Shown: positions 43,449 to 51,767 of the stretch, in pieces
Numbering within the stretch: the stretch's first letter is position 1
How the letters are laid out: each line of letters opens with the position of its first letter
NCBI RefSeq assembly: GCF_900110955.1
Contig: NZ_FOFR01000014.1
Location: forward strand, 1-64,000
DNA: 64,000 nucleotides
Origin: Lentzea xinjiangensis
GTDB taxonomy: Bacteria > Actinomycetota > Actinomycetes > Mycobacteriales > Pseudonocardiaceae
Reading direction: 5' to 3'
Notes under the pieces: model-generated
Told to the model about the DNA's origin: nothing
The model's database searches: none
What the model saw: the letters and a program-made list of their open reading frames with translations, nothing else
Program-made: the position numbers and the translations under genes

Positions 43449-43454
43449 TGCCGC

Positions 43455-44333
43455 ATGGCACAACTCGCTCTCGGTCTCGCGTCACTCGGCCGTCCCGCTT
43501 ACATCAACCTCGGCCGTGAGGACGCGTTGCCCCGTGTGCGCGACGTCGACGCGATGCGCGCGCAGTGCCACCTCGTTCTCGACACCGCTTACGAGCTCGG
43601 CATCCGCTGGGTCGACGCGGCCCGCTCCTACGGCTTGTCCGAGGACTTCCTGTCGTCGTGGCTGCCGGGGCACGACGACGTGACGATCTCCAGCAAGTGG
43701 GGCTACGCCTACACCGCGGACTGGCGGCCCGACGCCGAGGTGCACGAGGTCAAGGAGCACTCGCTGGCGCGGTTCGCGCAGCAGTGGCGGGAGACCAGCG
43801 CGCTGCTGCCGCGCGTCGACCTCTACCAGGTGCACTCGCTGACGGCCGACAGCCCGCTGTTCGAGGACGCGGCGCTGCGGGACGCGATGACCGGGATCGG
43901 TGTCCCGCTGGGCTTCTCCACCTCCGGGCCGCGGCAGGCCGACACCATCCGCAAGGCGCTCGACCTCGGCGTCTTCCAGAGCGTCCAGTCCACCTGGAAC
44001 CTGCTGGAGACCTCGGCGGGAGACGCGTTGCGGGAGGCGCACGACGCCGGGCTGCGCGTGATCGTCAAGGAGGGCGTGGCCAACGGCAGGCTGGTCGTGG
44101 ACCCACCGCCCGCGGTGGCGGCGCGGGCGGAAGCGCTCGGCGTCGGTCCGGACGCGGTGGCGCTGGCGGCGATCGTGCGGCAGCCGTGGGCGGACGTCGT
44201 GCTCTCCGGCGCGGCGAGCCCGGAGCAGCTCCGGTCCAACGTGGACGCCCTGCGGATCGACGTGGACCTGCCGGAGCTGGCCGAGCCAGCCGAGCAGTAC
44301 TGGCGGACGCGGGCCGGGCTCAGCTGGAACTGA
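43455..44333 (+). CDS. Aldo/keto reductase
   Basis: The 292-residue TIM-barrel oxidoreductase has the AKR tetrad in order: Asp (RWVDAARSYG), Tyr in the same motif, Lys (ISSKWGYAY) and His (YQVHSL). The NADPH-binding C-terminal half is visible (GVANGRLV; LSGAASPEQLRSNV). Substrate unknown; it resembles the D-threo-aldose-1-dehydrogenase-like class. The last 14 bp overlap the convergent NUDIX gene. Confidence 0.93.
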   Translation: MAQLALGLASLGRPAYINLGREDALPRVRDVDAMRAQCHLVLDTAYELGIRWVDAARSYGLSEDFLSSWLPGHDDVTISSKWGYAYTADWRPDAEVHEVKEHSLARFAQQWRETSALLPRVDLYQVHSLTADSPLFEDAALRDAMTGIGVPLGFSTSGPRQADTIRKALDLGVFQSVQSTWNLLETSAGDALREAHDAGLRVIVKEGVANGRLVVDPPPAVAARAEALGVGPDAVALAAIVRQPWADVVLSGAASPEQLRSNVDALRIDVDLPELAEPAEQYWRTRAGLSWN

Positions 44334-44814
44334 GGCGCAGCCACTCGCGGCCGATCTCGCGGCCGTCCGGCACCAGCGGCCAGTCCGGGTCGTCGATCCT
44401 GCCGCGCAGCTCCTCCAGGTCCATCCACCCGCCCCAGGCCACCTCCTCGGGCTGGTGGGTGAACGGGCCGTCGGTGCGCGCCTCGTAGACCCACACGTGG
44501 TAGCGCGTGTGTTCGTCGACGTACCGGGACGTGAACAGCTTCGTCAGCGGCACGACGACGCCGAGCTCCTCGCGGAGCTCGCGCGCCGCCGCCTCGTCGG
44601 GGTGCTCGCCGGCGTCGATCACGCCACCCGCGGTGCAGTCGTAGAGGCCGGGGAAGACGTCCTTGGTGTCGGTGCGGCGGTGCACGTAGACCCGCCCGCC
44701 GTCCAGGGACCGCACGACGATCGTGGCGCAGCCGTGCCACAGGTTCTCCGCGCGCATGCGTTCGCGCGTGACCTCCCCGATCACGTTCGCGTCCTCGTCG
44801 TAGAGGTTGATCAT
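44320..44814 (-). CDS. NUDIX hydrolase
   Basis: The 164-residue protein has a perfect Nudix box GVIDAGEHPDEAAARELREE followed by LGV (G-x5-E-x7-R-E-U-x-E-E-x-G-U). N- and C-terminal strands resemble the YfcD/isopentenyl-diphosphate-isomerase-like branch (NLWHGCATIVV; DVFPGLYDCTAGG). It hydrolyses a nucleoside diphosphate linked to X; the substrate cannot be named. GGAGGA lies 6 nt before the ATG. Confidence 0.92.
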   Translation of the reverse strand: MINLYDEDANVIGEVTRERMRAENLWHGCATIVVRSLDGGRVYVHRRTDTKDVFPGLYDCTAGGVIDAGEHPDEAAARELREELGVVVPLTKLFTSRYVDEHTRYHVWVYEARTDGPFTHQPEEVAWGGWMDLEELRGRIDDPDWPLVPDGREIGREWLRLSSS

Positions 44815-44923
44815 CCCGCTGTCCTCCTGTGGTCGTACGCGAGCTTGCTACCCCAGTCCGACGCCCGCTGATCACCTCCCTTCCTACCTTCGTGACCGTC
44901 AGACGTGTCACCGAGGAGGATCC

Positions 44924-47320
44924 GTGTCCACTTCCCTGCGGCTCGGCGTCGCCGAGTTCCGCGCCCGGCCCGGCCGCGCGCTGCTGCCCGGCGTCGCCCT
45001 CGTGGTCGGCGTGGCGTGCCTGCTGGCCGCCCTGGTGCTCAGCGACGCGCTCACCAGGTCGGTCGACGAGGGCGCGCCGCTCACGCCGTCCGCGGTGGGC
45101 CACGTGGTCGACGTCAAGCCGCCGTCGTACGACGGCCCCGCCGCCGGGGAGCAGACCCGCCCGGCGCTCGACGACGCGCTGCTCGCGCGGCTCTCCGCTG
45201 TCGGCAGGGCGGTTCCGGTGCAGGTGGCGCAGGCGGACCTGCTCGACGCCGGCGGACGCGCGGGGCAGCACCGCGCCGACGTGCACGTCCAGCAGCCGGA
45301 CCTGGTGCGCTGGCCGCTCGCCGAGGGCAGGCAGCCCGCGGCCGGCGGCGAGGTCGCCGTCGACAAGATCACCGCCTACGAGCGGGGGCTCAAGCCCGGC
45401 GACAAGATCGCGCTCGCCGCCGCGGACGGCAGGCCGTTCGAGGTGACCGTCAGCGGCGTCCTGAAGAAGGGCGGGGTGGACTCGCTGCCGGTCCTGGTAG
45501 CCGGCCCCGACCTCGCGCGCAAGCTCGACCTTCGGCCGGAGACCGAGCAGGTCTGGGTGATCGGCGGTACCCGGGAGGCCGTCGCCGCCGCGGCCGGCGC
45601 GTCGTACGTCGTGTGGACCCCGGCGCCCGACGCCGACAAGGTCGGCAACGACCTGATGTTCGTCTTGCTGCCGTTCAGCGTGCTCGCGCTGGCCACGGCG
45701 GTGTTCGTGGCGTCGGCGACGTTCCGCGCGGTCTACGCGCAACGCCAGCGGCAGACGGCGTTGCTGCGGTGCATCGGCGCCCAGCGCGGGCCGTTGGTGC
45801 GCCGCAGCCTGTTCGAGGCGCTGCTGACGGGCGCGATGGCGGGCATCGGCGGTGCGCTGCTCGGCGGGCCGACGGCGTGGATCCTGGCCAGGACGTTCGA
45901 CGTCACCGGCATCTCCGCGCTGTTCGGCGCGGTGGAGCTGAGCCCGGACCTGCTGCCCTCGCTCGGGTACGTGGTCCTCGGCGTCGTCGTCGCCGCGCTG
46001 CTGAGCGTGACGGCCGCCGTCCGGCCCGCGATCAACGCCGCGCGGGTGTCACCCCTCGCCGCGCTGCGGGAGGCGGACAACGAGGTGCCGACCCGGTCCG
46101 TGCGCCGGCTGCGGCTCGTGTTCGGCCTGCTGTTCACCGGTGGCGCCGCGCTGCTCGCGGTGGCGGCGGTCGCCGCCAAGGGCACCACCGCCGCGCCGCT
46201 CGCCGTCACGTTCTCCGCGATCGCCGCGGTGACCGGGCTGTTCTGGGTCCTCGGCCCGGTGACGGTGCCGTTCCTCGCGCGGGCGTTCGGCAGGATCGGC
46301 GGCACGCAGTGGAAGCTCGCCGGCGCGGAGGTGCGCAGGATGCCGCAGCGCTCGGCGTCGGTCGCGCTGCCGCTGCTGCTGGCCAGCTCGATGGTGACGT
46401 TCTTCCTGGTCCTGCTCGGCGGCGCGCAGCAGATGTCCTACCAGTTCGCCAACGAGGAACGTCCGGACGCCACCGTGGTGGACGCGGGCGCGCGGCCGCT
46501 GCCCGAGATCCCGCAGCTGCCCGGCATGGCCGCCCGCGTCGTGCTGCACAAGGCCGAGAACGCCTCCGCCGCCGACCCGGAGGAGTTCAAGGCGTGGCTG
46601 AGGGCGCAGAAGGTGGGCGGCGCCGAGCGGTTCGCCGCGGGGACCGCGATCGTGCCCCTGCACTGGGGGGACCGGCCGTTCGTCGAGAGCGACGGCAAGC
46701 GGTACGAGGTCGTCGGAAACGTGTCCGGCACCCTCACCGGCTACGAGCCGGTCGTCGCCGGCCCGGCTGCGGGACCGGCGCAGAAGGTGCTGGTCGCGTT
46801 GCAGCCGGGCGTCGACCCGGCCCGGTTCCGGGCGGACCTGCAGGCCGCGCTGCCGGACAACCCGACCGTGATCGTGCGGACGGACGCCGACGAGCGGGCG
46901 GAGGCCGACCGGTACCTGCACCTCGGCACCGTGTTGATGATGGTGCTGCTCGGGCTGTCCGTGGCGGTCGCCGTCACCGGCATCGGCACCGCGCTGACCA
47001 TCTCCGTCCAGGAACGCCGCAAGGAGCTCGCGCTGCGCCGCGCCTTGGGCGTCACTCGAGGCGGACTGCAGAGCGGGGTCGTCGCCGAAGCGGTCATGCT
47101 GGCCCTCGTCGGGGTCATCGGCGGTGGCGCGCTCGGGTTCGGCTACGCGCAGATCGCGATCCTCTCGACCGGCATCGACATGTCGCTGCCGGGCCTGGCC
47201 GTGGTGTTGCCGCTGGTCATCGGGGCGGCGGCGGTCGTGGCGCTCGCCGTGGTGGCCGCTTTCGGCCCGTCCCGCGGCGCCGCGCGGATCCGTCCTGCGG
47301 CCGGACTGGCATCCGGGTGA
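44924..47320 (+). CDS. FtsX/MacB-type ABC permease without adjacent ATPase
   Basis: From the GTG at 44924 (GAGGAGGA just upstream) the protein has 798 residues. It has the two-repeat layout of long FtsX-like permeases: helix (VALVVGVACLLAALVLSDAL), outer domain, three helices (about 250-410), then helices near 430-495, a second outer domain and three C-terminal helices. Such permeases export or extract lipids or peptides, or act mechanically, with a LolD-like ATPase. Here no ATPase gene is adjacent; the PadR operon at 54 kb has one of the right class but has its own permease. Ends before a strong terminator. Confidence 0.88.
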   Translation: MSTSLRLGVAEFRARPGRALLPGVALVVGVACLLAALVLSDALTRSVDEGAPLTPSAVGHVVDVKPPSYDGPAAGEQTRPALDDALLARLSAVGRAVPVQVAQADLLDAGGRAGQHRADVHVQQPDLVRWPLAEGRQPAAGGEVAVDKITAYERGLKPGDKIALAAADGRPFEVTVSGVLKKGGVDSLPVLVAGPDLARKLDLRPETEQVWVIGGTREAVAAAAGASYVVWTPAPDADKVGNDLMFVLLPFSVLALATAVFVASATFRAVYAQRQRQTALLRCIGAQRGPLVRRSLFEALLTGAMAGIGGALLGGPTAWILARTFDVTGISALFGAVELSPDLLPSLGYVVLGVVVAALLSVTAAVRPAINAARVSPLAALREADNEVPTRSVRRLRLVFGLLFTGGAALLAVAAVAAKGTTAAPLAVTFSAIAAVTGLFWVLGPVTVPFLARAFGRIGGTQWKLAGAEVRRMPQRSASVALPLLLASSMVTFFLVLLGGAQQMSYQFANEERPDATVVDAGARPLPEIPQLPGMAARVVLHKAENASAADPEEFKAWLRAQKVGGAERFAAGTAIVPLHWGDRPFVESDGKRYEVVGNVSGTLTGYEPVVAGPAAGPAQKVLVALQPGVDPARFRADLQAALPDNPTVIVRTDADERAEADRYLHLGTVLMMVLLGLSVAVAVTGIGTALTISVQERRKELALRRALGVTRGGLQSGVVAEAVMLALVGVIGGGALGFGYAQIAILSTGIDMSLPGLAVVLPLVIGAAAVVALAVVAAFGPSRGAARIRPAAGLASG

Positions 47321-47325
47321 ATAGG

Positions 47326-47358
47326 GTGAGGGGAGCTTCACCGTGAAGCTCCCCTCAC
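47326..47358. terminator. Terminator between the FtsX-like permease and dop
   Basis: A nearly perfect 33-bp palindrome with a 15-bp stem (GTGAGGGGAGCTTCA) and 3-nt loop directly follows the permease stop. Confidence 0.8.
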
Positions 47359-47379
47359 GCTGATGCCGGGGTCAGGTCA

Positions 47380-47385
47380 TAAGGT
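47380..47385 (+). promoter_or_regulatory. -10 box of dop
   Basis: TAAGGT lies 7 nt before the dop ATG at 47393; no ribosome site. The dop mRNA is probably leaderless. Confidence 0.45.
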
Positions 47386-47392
47386 GTTGCAC

Positions 47393-48886
47393 ATGCGGCG
47401 GATCATGGGAACCGAGGTCGAGTACGGCATCGCGGTGCCGGGCGACGCGACCGCGAACCCGGTGCTCACTTCGACACAGGTGGTGCTGGCGTACGCGGCG
47501 GCGGCGGACATACCGCGCGCCCGGCGTGCCCGCTGGGACTACGAGGTGGAGTCGCCGCTGCGCGACGCGCGCGGGTTCGACCTGGGCTCGCCCGGCGGTC
47601 ACCCCGCCGACTCCGACGTCGAGGACCTGGGCGCGGCCAACGTCATCCTCACCAACGGCGCGCGGCTCTACGTCGACCACGCGCACCCCGAGTACTCGGC
47701 ACCCGAGGTCACCAACGCGCGCGACGCGGTGATCTGGGACAAGGCGGGGGAGCGGGTGATGGAGGAGGCCGCGCTCAAGGCCGCCACCGTGCCCGGCCAG
47801 CCCCGCCTGCAGCTGTACAAGAACAACGTCGACGGCAAGGGCGCGTCGTACGGCACCCACGAGAACTACCTGATGCAGCGGTCGACGCCGTTCACCGCCG
47901 TCATCGCGGGCCTCACGCCGTTCTTCGTGTCGCGCCAGGTCATGACCGGCTCCGGCCGCGTGGGCATCGGCCCGTCCGGTGAGGAAGCGGGCTACCAGCT
48001 CTCGCAGCGCGCCGACTACATCGAGGTCGAGGTCGGCCTGGAGACGACGCTCAAGCGCGGCATCATCAACACCCGCGACGAGCCGCACGCGGACGCGGAC
48101 AAGTACCGCCGCCTGCACGTCATCATCGGCGACGCGAACCTGGCCGAGTACTCCACGTACCTCAAAGTCGGCACCACGTCCCTGGTGCTCGACATGATCG
48201 AGGCCGGGCAGCGGTTCGACGACCTGCGCCTGGTCGACCCGGTGCGCGCGGTGCACCAGATCAGCCACGACCCGACGCTGAAGACGAAGGTCGAGCTGAC
48301 CGGCGGCCGCAAGTTCACCGGCCTCGACCTGCAGTTCGCCTACCACGAGCGGGCGACGGCGTTCGTGGAGAAGGAGGGCGTCGGCGACCGCGACGTCCTG
48401 CGCGTGTGGGGCGAGGTGCTGACCGACCTGGCCCGCGACCCGGCGCTGTGCGCGGACCGGCTCGACTGGGTCGCGAAGCTGCGGCTGCTCGAGGGCTACC
48501 GGCAGCGCGACGGCCTCGCCTGGGGCTCCGCGCGGCTCAACCTGGTCGACCTGCAGTACTCCGACGTCCGGCTGGACAAGGGCCTCTACAACCGCCTGGT
48601 CGCGCGCGGCTCGATGAAGCGCCTGGTCAGCGAGGAGGAGGTGCGCGCGGCCATCACCACCCCGCCGGAGGACACGCGCGCCTACTTCCGCGGCCGGTGC
48701 CTGGAGCGCTACCCGACCTCGGTCGCGGCCGCGTCATGGGACTCGGTGATCTTCGACCTGGGTCGGGAATCGCTCGTGCGCATCCCGACGCTCGAACCGC
48801 TCCGCGGCACGAAAGCCCACGTCGGAGCGCTTCTGGAGGCTTCTGACACCGCCGAGCAGCTCGTGGACGCGCTGACTCGCGGGTGA
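47393..48886 (+). CDS. dop: Pup deamidase/depupylase Dop
   Basis: Dop converts the C-terminal Gln of Pup to Glu and also removes Pup from substrates. The 497-residue protein has the carboxylate-amine-ligase fold. The N-terminus [16 protein letters not shown] carries the ATP-magnesium Glu. [50 protein letters not shown] and the C-terminal small domain follow. The Dop-loop insertion (about 40-75, [20 protein letters not shown]) separates it from PafA. It leads the dop-pup-prcB-prcA cluster. Confidence 0.97.
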   Translation: MRRIMGTEVEYGIAVPGDATANPVLTSTQVVLAYAAAADIPRARRARWDYEVESPLRDARGFDLGSPGGHPADSDVEDLGAANVILTNGARLYVDHAHPEYSAPEVTNARDAVIWDKAGERVMEEAALKAATVPGQPRLQLYKNNVDGKGASYGTHENYLMQRSTPFTAVIAGLTPFFVSRQVMTGSGRVGIGPSGEEAGYQLSQRADYIEVEVGLETTLKRGIINTRDEPHADADKYRRLHVIIGDANLAEYSTYLKVGTTSLVLDMIEAGQRFDDLRLVDPVRAVHQISHDPTLKTKVELTGGRKFTGLDLQFAYHERATAFVEKEGVGDRDVLRVWGEVLTDLARDPALCADRLDWVAKLRLLEGYRQRDGLAWGSARLNLVDLQYSDVRLDKGLYNRLVARGSMKRLVSEEEVRAAITTPPEDTRAYFRGRCLERYPTSVAAASWDSVIFDLGRESLVRIPTLEPLRGTKAHVGALLEASDTAEQLVDALTRG

Positions 48887-48965
48887 TCGTCTACCCGAGT
48901 GGCTCAGGATTTTTGTCGGTGCCGCTGGGTAGTGTTCTTGTCAGGCGAGTGAGCGGGAGGCCGAG

Positions 48966-49160
48966 ATGTCCCAGGAACAGAAGCAGCACCAGGGCGGTGG
49001 CGACGGCGACGACGGTGCCGATGGCGCTGCCGGAGCCGGTCAGGAACGCCGCGAGAAGCTCGGCGAGGACGTGGACGCGATCCTCGACGAGATCGACGAC
49101 GTGCTCGAGGAGAACGCGGAGGACTTCGTCCGCGCATACGTGCAAAAGGGTGGTCAGTAG
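48966..49160 (+). CDS. pup: Prokaryotic ubiquitin-like protein Pup
   Basis: The 64-residue disordered modifier ends in GGQ, so it must be deamidated by Dop before PafA ligates it to lysines. The C-terminal half holds the ARC-binding helix region (LGEDVDAILDEIDDVLEENA, then EDFVRAYVQKGGQ). The N-terminal part is Gln/Gly/Asp rich and serves as the threading end. GGGAGG precedes the ATG by 5-6 nt. A possible promoter -10 TAGTGT lies at 48930-48935. prcB follows closely. Confidence 0.98.
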   Translation: MSQEQKQHQGGGDGDDGADGAAGAGQERREKLGEDVDAILDEIDDVLEENAEDFVRAYVQKGGQ

Positions 49161-49208
49161 GCCTTCGGGGGCCTGTTGACCATTTCGGGACGGGAGAACA
49201 GCCAACAC

Positions 49209-50057
49209 ATGGACCACAGCTCGACCGGGCGTTACCCGGCCGCGGCGCTGCCCTCGGCGTACCTCACGCCGGGCTCGTCGTCGTTCACGGACTTCCTGCG
49301 GGCGCAGGCACCCGACATGTTGCCCAGCGCCCGGAAGCTCCCGGAGGGGGCCGTCCAGGCCCCGCACGGGACGACGATCGTCGCGGCCACCTACAAGGGT
49401 GGGGTCGTGATCGCCGGCGACCGGCGCGCGACGATGGGCAACGTCATCGCCCAGCGCGACATGAAGAAGGTCTTCGTGACCGACGACCACTCGGCCGTCG
49501 GCATCGCGGGCACCGCGGGCATCGCGATCGAGATCGTGCGCCTGTACGCGGTGGAGCTGCGGCACTACGAGAAGATCGAGGGCGTTCCGCTGTCGCTCGA
49601 CGGCAAGGCGAACCGCCTCTCGGCCATGATCAGGGGCAATCTCGACGCGGCCATGGCCGGCCTCGCCGTGGTGCCCCTGTTCGCGGGCTACGACACGTCG
49701 GCCGCCGACTCGGACCGCGCGGGCCGCATCGTGTCCTACGACGTCACCGGTGGCCGCTACGAGGAGTCGCAGGGCTACCAGGCGGTCGGCTCGGGCTCGC
49801 TCTTCGCGAAGTCGGCGCTGAAGAAGCTCTACGACCCGGACGCGGACGCCGACGGCGCGATCCGCGCGGTCATCGAGGCGCTGTACGACGCGGCGGACGA
49901 CGACTCGGCGACGGGCGGCCCGGACCCGGTCCGCCGCCTCTACCCGATCGTGGTCACGATCAACGGCGTCGACGGCGCCGTCGAGGTACCGGAGTCCCAG
50001 GTCCAGACGGTCGCCGACGCGGTCGTCGAAGGCCGCCGGTCCCGCCCCGCAGGCTGA
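49209..50057 (+). CDS. prcB: 20S proteasome beta subunit
   Basis: From the ATG at 49209 the protein has 282 residues with a propeptide of 54 residues. Cleavage at HG/TTIVA exposes catalytic Thr55. The Ntn-hydrolase fold shows [15 protein letters not shown] (Asp and Lys region), [19 protein letters not shown], the [11 protein letters not shown] loop and [20 protein letters not shown] at 49176 could start 11 residues earlier; neither start has a good ribosome site. Four stacked rings alpha7-beta7-beta7-alpha7 are formed with PrcA. Confidence 0.96.
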   Translation: MDHSSTGRYPAAALPSAYLTPGSSSFTDFLRAQAPDMLPSARKLPEGAVQAPHGTTIVAATYKGGVVIAGDRRATMGNVIAQRDMKKVFVTDDHSAVGIAGTAGIAIEIVRLYAVELRHYEKIEGVPLSLDGKANRLSAMIRGNLDAAMAGLAVVPLFAGYDTSAADSDRAGRIVSYDVTGGRYEESQGYQAVGSGSLFAKSALKKLYDPDADADGAIRAVIEALYDAADDDSATGGPDPVRRLYPIVVTINGVDGAVEVPESQVQTVADAVVEGRRSRPAG

Positions 50058-50091
50058 GTCCCCCACCGGTTCGACGTCAGGAGCACCACCC

Positions 50092-50865
50092 ATGACGATG
50101 CCGCTGTACGCATCGGCAGAGCAGGTGATGCGCGACCGCTCGGAGTACGCCCGCAAGGGCATCGCCAGGGGTCGCAGCGTCATCGTGCTGAAGTACGCGG
50201 ACGGCATTCTGTTCGTCGCGGAGAACCCCTCCAGCACGCTGCACAAGGTCTCGGAGATCTACGACCGCATCGGCTTCGCCGCCGTCGGCCGCTACAGCGA
50301 GTTCGAGAACCTCCGGCAGGCGGGAATCCGGTTCGCCGACGTCCGCGGCTACCAGAACGACCCGCGCGACGTCACGTCCCGCTCCCTCGCGAACGTCTAC
50401 GCGACCACCCTCGGCACCTACTTCACCGAGCAGATCAAGCCCTTCGAGGTGGAGATCTGCGTGGCCGAGGTCGGCGACTCCGCCGAGTCGGACACCCTGT
50501 ACCGGCTGACGTACGACGGGTCCATCGTGGACGAACCGCAGTACATCGTGATGGGCGGCACCGTGGACGCCGCCAACACCGCGCTGAAGGAGTCCTTCGC
50601 CGACGGCTTGTCGTTGGCCGAGGCCGTTCCCGTCGCGGTGAAGGCCCTGTCCGCCGGGTCGTCGTCCACCGGCAGTGGATCCACCGAGCTGCTCCCGGCC
50701 GCCAAGCTGGAGGTCGCCGTGCTGGAGCGGGCCCGGCCTCGGCGGGCGTTCCGGCGGATCGCCGGGGCTGCTCTTGATTCTCTTCTGCCTGCGCCTACGA
50801 AGGACGGCAAGGCTGTGGAGGATGTCGAGCTGCCTGGGGCTTCTCCTGAGGAGGAGTCCAAGTAG
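50092..50865 (+). CDS. prcA: 20S proteasome alpha subunit
   Basis: The 257-residue outer-ring subunit begins [20 protein letters not shown], the N-terminal gate helix. It carries [20 protein letters not shown] and the docking groove for the ARC C-terminus, with the fold ending near residue 215. A variable acidic/proline tail ([11 protein letters not shown]) follows. 34 bp after prcB and translated from the same mRNA. Confidence 0.97.
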   Translation: MTMPLYASAEQVMRDRSEYARKGIARGRSVIVLKYADGILFVAENPSSTLHKVSEIYDRIGFAAVGRYSEFENLRQAGIRFADVRGYQNDPRDVTSRSLANVYATTLGTYFTEQIKPFEVEICVAEVGDSAESDTLYRLTYDGSIVDEPQYIVMGGTVDAANTALKESFADGLSLAEAVPVAVKALSAGSSSTGSGSTELLPAAKLEVAVLERARPRRAFRRIAGAALDSLLPAPTKDGKAVEDVELPGASPEEESK

Positions 50866-50880
50866 GTTCGCGGTTGGTTC

Positions 50881-50908
50881 GAGGCCCTCGGCTTGTGCCG
50901 GGGGCCTT
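50881..50908 (+). terminator. Hairpin after prcA
   Basis: GAGGCCCTCGGC faces GCCGGGGGCCTT across a short TTGT loop with one mismatch, 16 bp after the prcA stop. Likely end of the proteasome transcript. Confidence 0.6.
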
Positions 50909-50940
50909 GTGCTTCAGTGGCTTGCTGGTGCGTGCTTTTC

Positions 50941-50982
50941 CTGGGGCGCTGCCCCCAGACCCCCGGCAATCTGATCCGGGGG
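50941..50982. repeat. Double GC-hairpin element (REP-like)
   Basis: Two adjacent stem-loops, CTGGGG-cgctgc-CCCCAG (50941-50958) and CCCCCGG-N9-CCGGGGG (50960-50982), lie in the 257-bp gap between prcA and the convergent hydrolase gene. Similar CTGCCCCCAGACCCCC elements are common between actinobacterial genes, which suggests a dispersed repeat. The rest of the gap is T/G-skewed with no gene. Confidence 0.5.
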
Positions 50983-51122
50983 CCAGCGCCGTTCGCGGGT
51001 TGACGGCACGCCTGTTGCCGTGGGCGGCTTGCTGTCGCTGTGGTGGTTGCGTTGGCGGAGCTGCGCTCCGGACGGCTCGCCTGCGGCATCGCGGTTGGGC
51101 TCGGCTTCGCCGTCGCGGTTGG

Positions 51123-51758
51123 TCAGGTGGCGTACTTCGCCAGCAGGTCCGCCAGTTCCTCCGGCTTGCTCAGTTGTGCGCAGTGCCCGGCGGCCAGTTC
51201 CACCGGCTCCACCCCGGGTAGGCGGTCCGCCAGCATCCTCCGCATGAACGACGGCACGAAGAAGCGGTCCTCTGTGCACAGGATGAAGTGCGTTGGCAGG
51301 TCGGGCATCGCCGGCAGGGGCCACGGCTTCGCCATCGCGTTCTCCGACATGCCACGGCCCCGCTGCTGCGCTTCCGCTGCCAGGTCCGCGGGCACGTCGT
51401 GCCAGAACGAGTTCTCCAGGCCCGCGTCCTCGTAGCCCGCGTTGGCCCACCAGTCGCCGGGTGCCTCGCCGGGGGCCGGCACCATCGCCGTCACCAGGAC
51501 CAGGGCCGAGGCGTTGATGCGGTCGGCGACCAGAGGGGCGGTGAAGCCGCCGAACGAGTGGCCGACCACCACCACGTCCGAAGTGGACGGGAGGGCGTCG
51601 ACCAGGGTCGACGCCCAGTCCTCCAGGTCTTTCGACTCGTCCTCGATGGGGAGGTCGGGGGCGACGGCGGTGTGGCCCTTGGCCCGCAGGGCCTGCACCA
51701 CGAGGTGCCACGACCAGCCGACGTCGCCCCCTCCGTGCGCGATGGCGAAGGTGGTCAT
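51123..51758 (-). CDS. Alpha/beta hydrolase (small esterase, EstC/methylesterase-like)
   Basis: At 211 residues it shows the hydrolase core: oxyanion region AHGGGDVGWSWH, nucleophile Ser in VVGHSFGGF, acid in CTEDRFFVPSF and His in AAGHCAQLSKPEELADLL. The short length and motifs resemble plant methylesterase/hydroxynitrile-lyase-like bacterial esterases. Substrate unknown. It lies 9 bp downstream of the large permease gene on the same strand and may share its mRNA. Confidence 0.9.
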   Translation of the reverse strand: MTTFAIAHGGGDVGWSWHLVVQALRAKGHTAVAPDLPIEDESKDLEDWASTLVDALPSTSDVVVVGHSFGGFTAPLVADRINASALVLVTAMVPAPGEAPGDWWANAGYEDAGLENSFWHDVPADLAAEAQQRGRGMSENAMAKPWPLPAMPDLPTHFILCTEDRFFVPSFMRRMLADRLPGVEPVELAAGHCAQLSKPEELADLLAKYAT

Positions 51759-51767
51759 GGCGGCAGC

